Of a stretch of DNA of 64,000 nt, positions 62,855-64,000 are shown piece after piece. Position numbers and translations under genes: made by a program. Under the pieces are notes generated by a model that worked only from the letters and a program-made list of their open reading frames with translations, did not search any database and had not been told where the DNA came from. Numbering within the stretch: the stretch's first letter is position 1; each line of letters begins with the position of its first letter. This DNA is from Candidatus Bacteroides pullicola. GTDB lineage: Bacteria; Bacteroidota; Bacteroidia; Bacteroidales; Bacteroidaceae. The DNA is taken from positions 62,001 through 126,000 of the forward strand of contig DXCV01000048.1 in NCBI GenBank assembly GCA_019115825.1, in the 5' to 3' direction.

Positions 62855-64000
62855 TTAAGCGTTTTGCAATCTAGCGACATTTGCCTTCTCCAACTGCTTT
62901 TTTGCATAATCCAGCGTGACAACGAAGCTGTCCGCGTGTTCGGAAGGAATTTCGTACATGGCATCCATCATGATAGCCTCCACGATGGAGCGCAGGCCGC
63001 GGGCTCCCAACTTATATTCGATGGCCTTGTCCACCACATATTCGTAGACCTCATCCTCGAAACTGAGTTTGACGTTGTCCATCTCGAACAGCTTGACATA
63101 CTGCCTGATGATGGAGTTCTTCGGCTCGGTCAGGATGGCGCGCAAGGCGGTGCGATTCAGCGGATTGAGATACGTCAGCACCGGCAGGCGGCCGATGATT
63201 TCGGGTATCAATCCGAAAGACTTCAAGTCTTGCGGGGAAATGTATTGCATCAAGTTGTTTTTGTCGATGCTGGCGGTATTGCGCACGGCGTTGTAGCCCA
63301 CCACATGGGTGTTCAGACGCTGGGCAATCTTCTTCTCGATGCCGTCGAAGGCGCCGCCGCAGATGAACAGGATATTCTTGGTGTTCACCGCAATCATCTT
63401 CTGCTCAGGATGCTTGCGCCCGCCCTGGGGCGGCACGTTCACCACGGAGCCTTCCAGCAGCTTCAGCAAGCCTTGCTGTACTCCCTCGCCGCTGACGTCG
63501 CGGGTGATGGAAGGATTGTCCCCCTTGCGGGCTATCTTGTCAATCTCGTCGATGAAAACGATGCCCCGTTCAGCTTCGGCAACGTTATAGTCGGCCACCT
63601 GCAGCAGGCGGGTCAGGATGCTCTCGATGTCCTCGCCCACGTAGCCGGCCTCGGTCAGCACCGTGGCATCCACGATGGTGAAAGGCACGTGCAACAGCTT
63701 GGCTATGGTGCGCGCCAGCAAGGTCTTTCCCGTGCCGGTGCTGCCCACCATGATGATGTTGGACTTTTCAATCTCCACATCATCGCCGTTGTCCTTCTGG
63801 AGCAAACGCTTGTAGTGGTTGTACACGGAGACGGAGAGGTAGCGTTTGGCATCGTCCTGCCCGATGACATACTGGTCGAGGAAAGCCTTTATCTCCTGCG
63901 GCTTGGGCAATTCGTCCAAGTTCAGGCTGGAAACGCCCTTGCTCTTGCGCTGCGTCTCCTGCACGATGTCGTAGGCCTGCCGCGCACAGTCATCGCAGAT
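62855..64000 (-). CDS. clpX: ATP-dependent Clp protease ATP-binding subunit ClpX, N-terminus truncated by window edge
   Basis: Walker [31 protein letters not shown]; upstream [14 protein letters not shown] zinc-finger end at window boundary. Confidence 0.97.
   Translation of the reverse strand: MCDDCARQAYDIVQETQRKSKGVSSLNLDELPKPQEIKAFLDQYVIGQDDAKRYLSVSVYNHYKRLLQKDNGDDVEIEKSNIIMVGSTGTGKTLLARTIAKLLHVPFTIVDATVLTEAGYVGEDIESILTRLLQVADYNVAEAERGIVFIDEIDKIARKGDNPSITRDVSGEGVQQGLLKLLEGSVVNVPPQGGRKHPEQKMIAVNTKNILFICGGAFDGIEKKIAQRLNTHVVGYNAVRNTASIDKNNLMQYISPQDLKSFGLIPEIIGRLPVLTYLNPLNRTALRAILTEPKNSIIRQYVKLFEMDNVKLSFEDEVYEYVVDKAIEYKLGARGLRSIVEAIMMDAMYEIPSEHADSFVVTLDYAKKQLEKANVARLQNA

Overview
About 64 kb of a GC-rich Bacteroidales (gut Bacteroidetes-type) chromosome. 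The evidence is SusC/SusD, HTCS and GH families plus TAnnTTTG-type -7 promoter boxes. Housekeeping blocks (guaB, three SurA/PpiC-like PPIases, OstA, mutL, trpS, ABC-F ATPase, ferredoxin, recQ, clpX) alternate with two carbohydrate loci. Locus 1 (about 10-27 kb) has GH95, GH3, GH2, PA14-GH31, a hybrid two-component regulator and GH43. It resembles the exo-enzyme half of a xyloglucan utilisation locus but has no SusCD or endo-glucanase here. Locus 2 (about 44.8-60 kb) has RICIN-GH2, GH29, a LamG/kelch-TM-SARP/BTAD-like regulator, SusD, SusC and GH92. Most interesting signal: the promoters of GH29-GH2 and of susC-susD share the layout TTAAYCS-N4-TTAAYCC-N20-TACTTTTG, and related helically phased TTAA repeats lie upstream of GH92. 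This fits operators for the unusual transmembrane SARP-like regulator in the same locus. Other non-coding structure: (i) three intergenic arrays of 22-23-bp-period dyads built from AAAGGTG/CACCTTT and AATCAATG/CATTGATT half-modules; (ii) four GC-rich 22-bp tandem arrays, one abutting a gene remnant; (iii) a dispersed GGCGCGGATT stem-loop (REP-like) family. No rRNA, tRNA, CRISPR, prophage or transposase was recognised. All family calls are by eye from the translated sequence; no searches were run.
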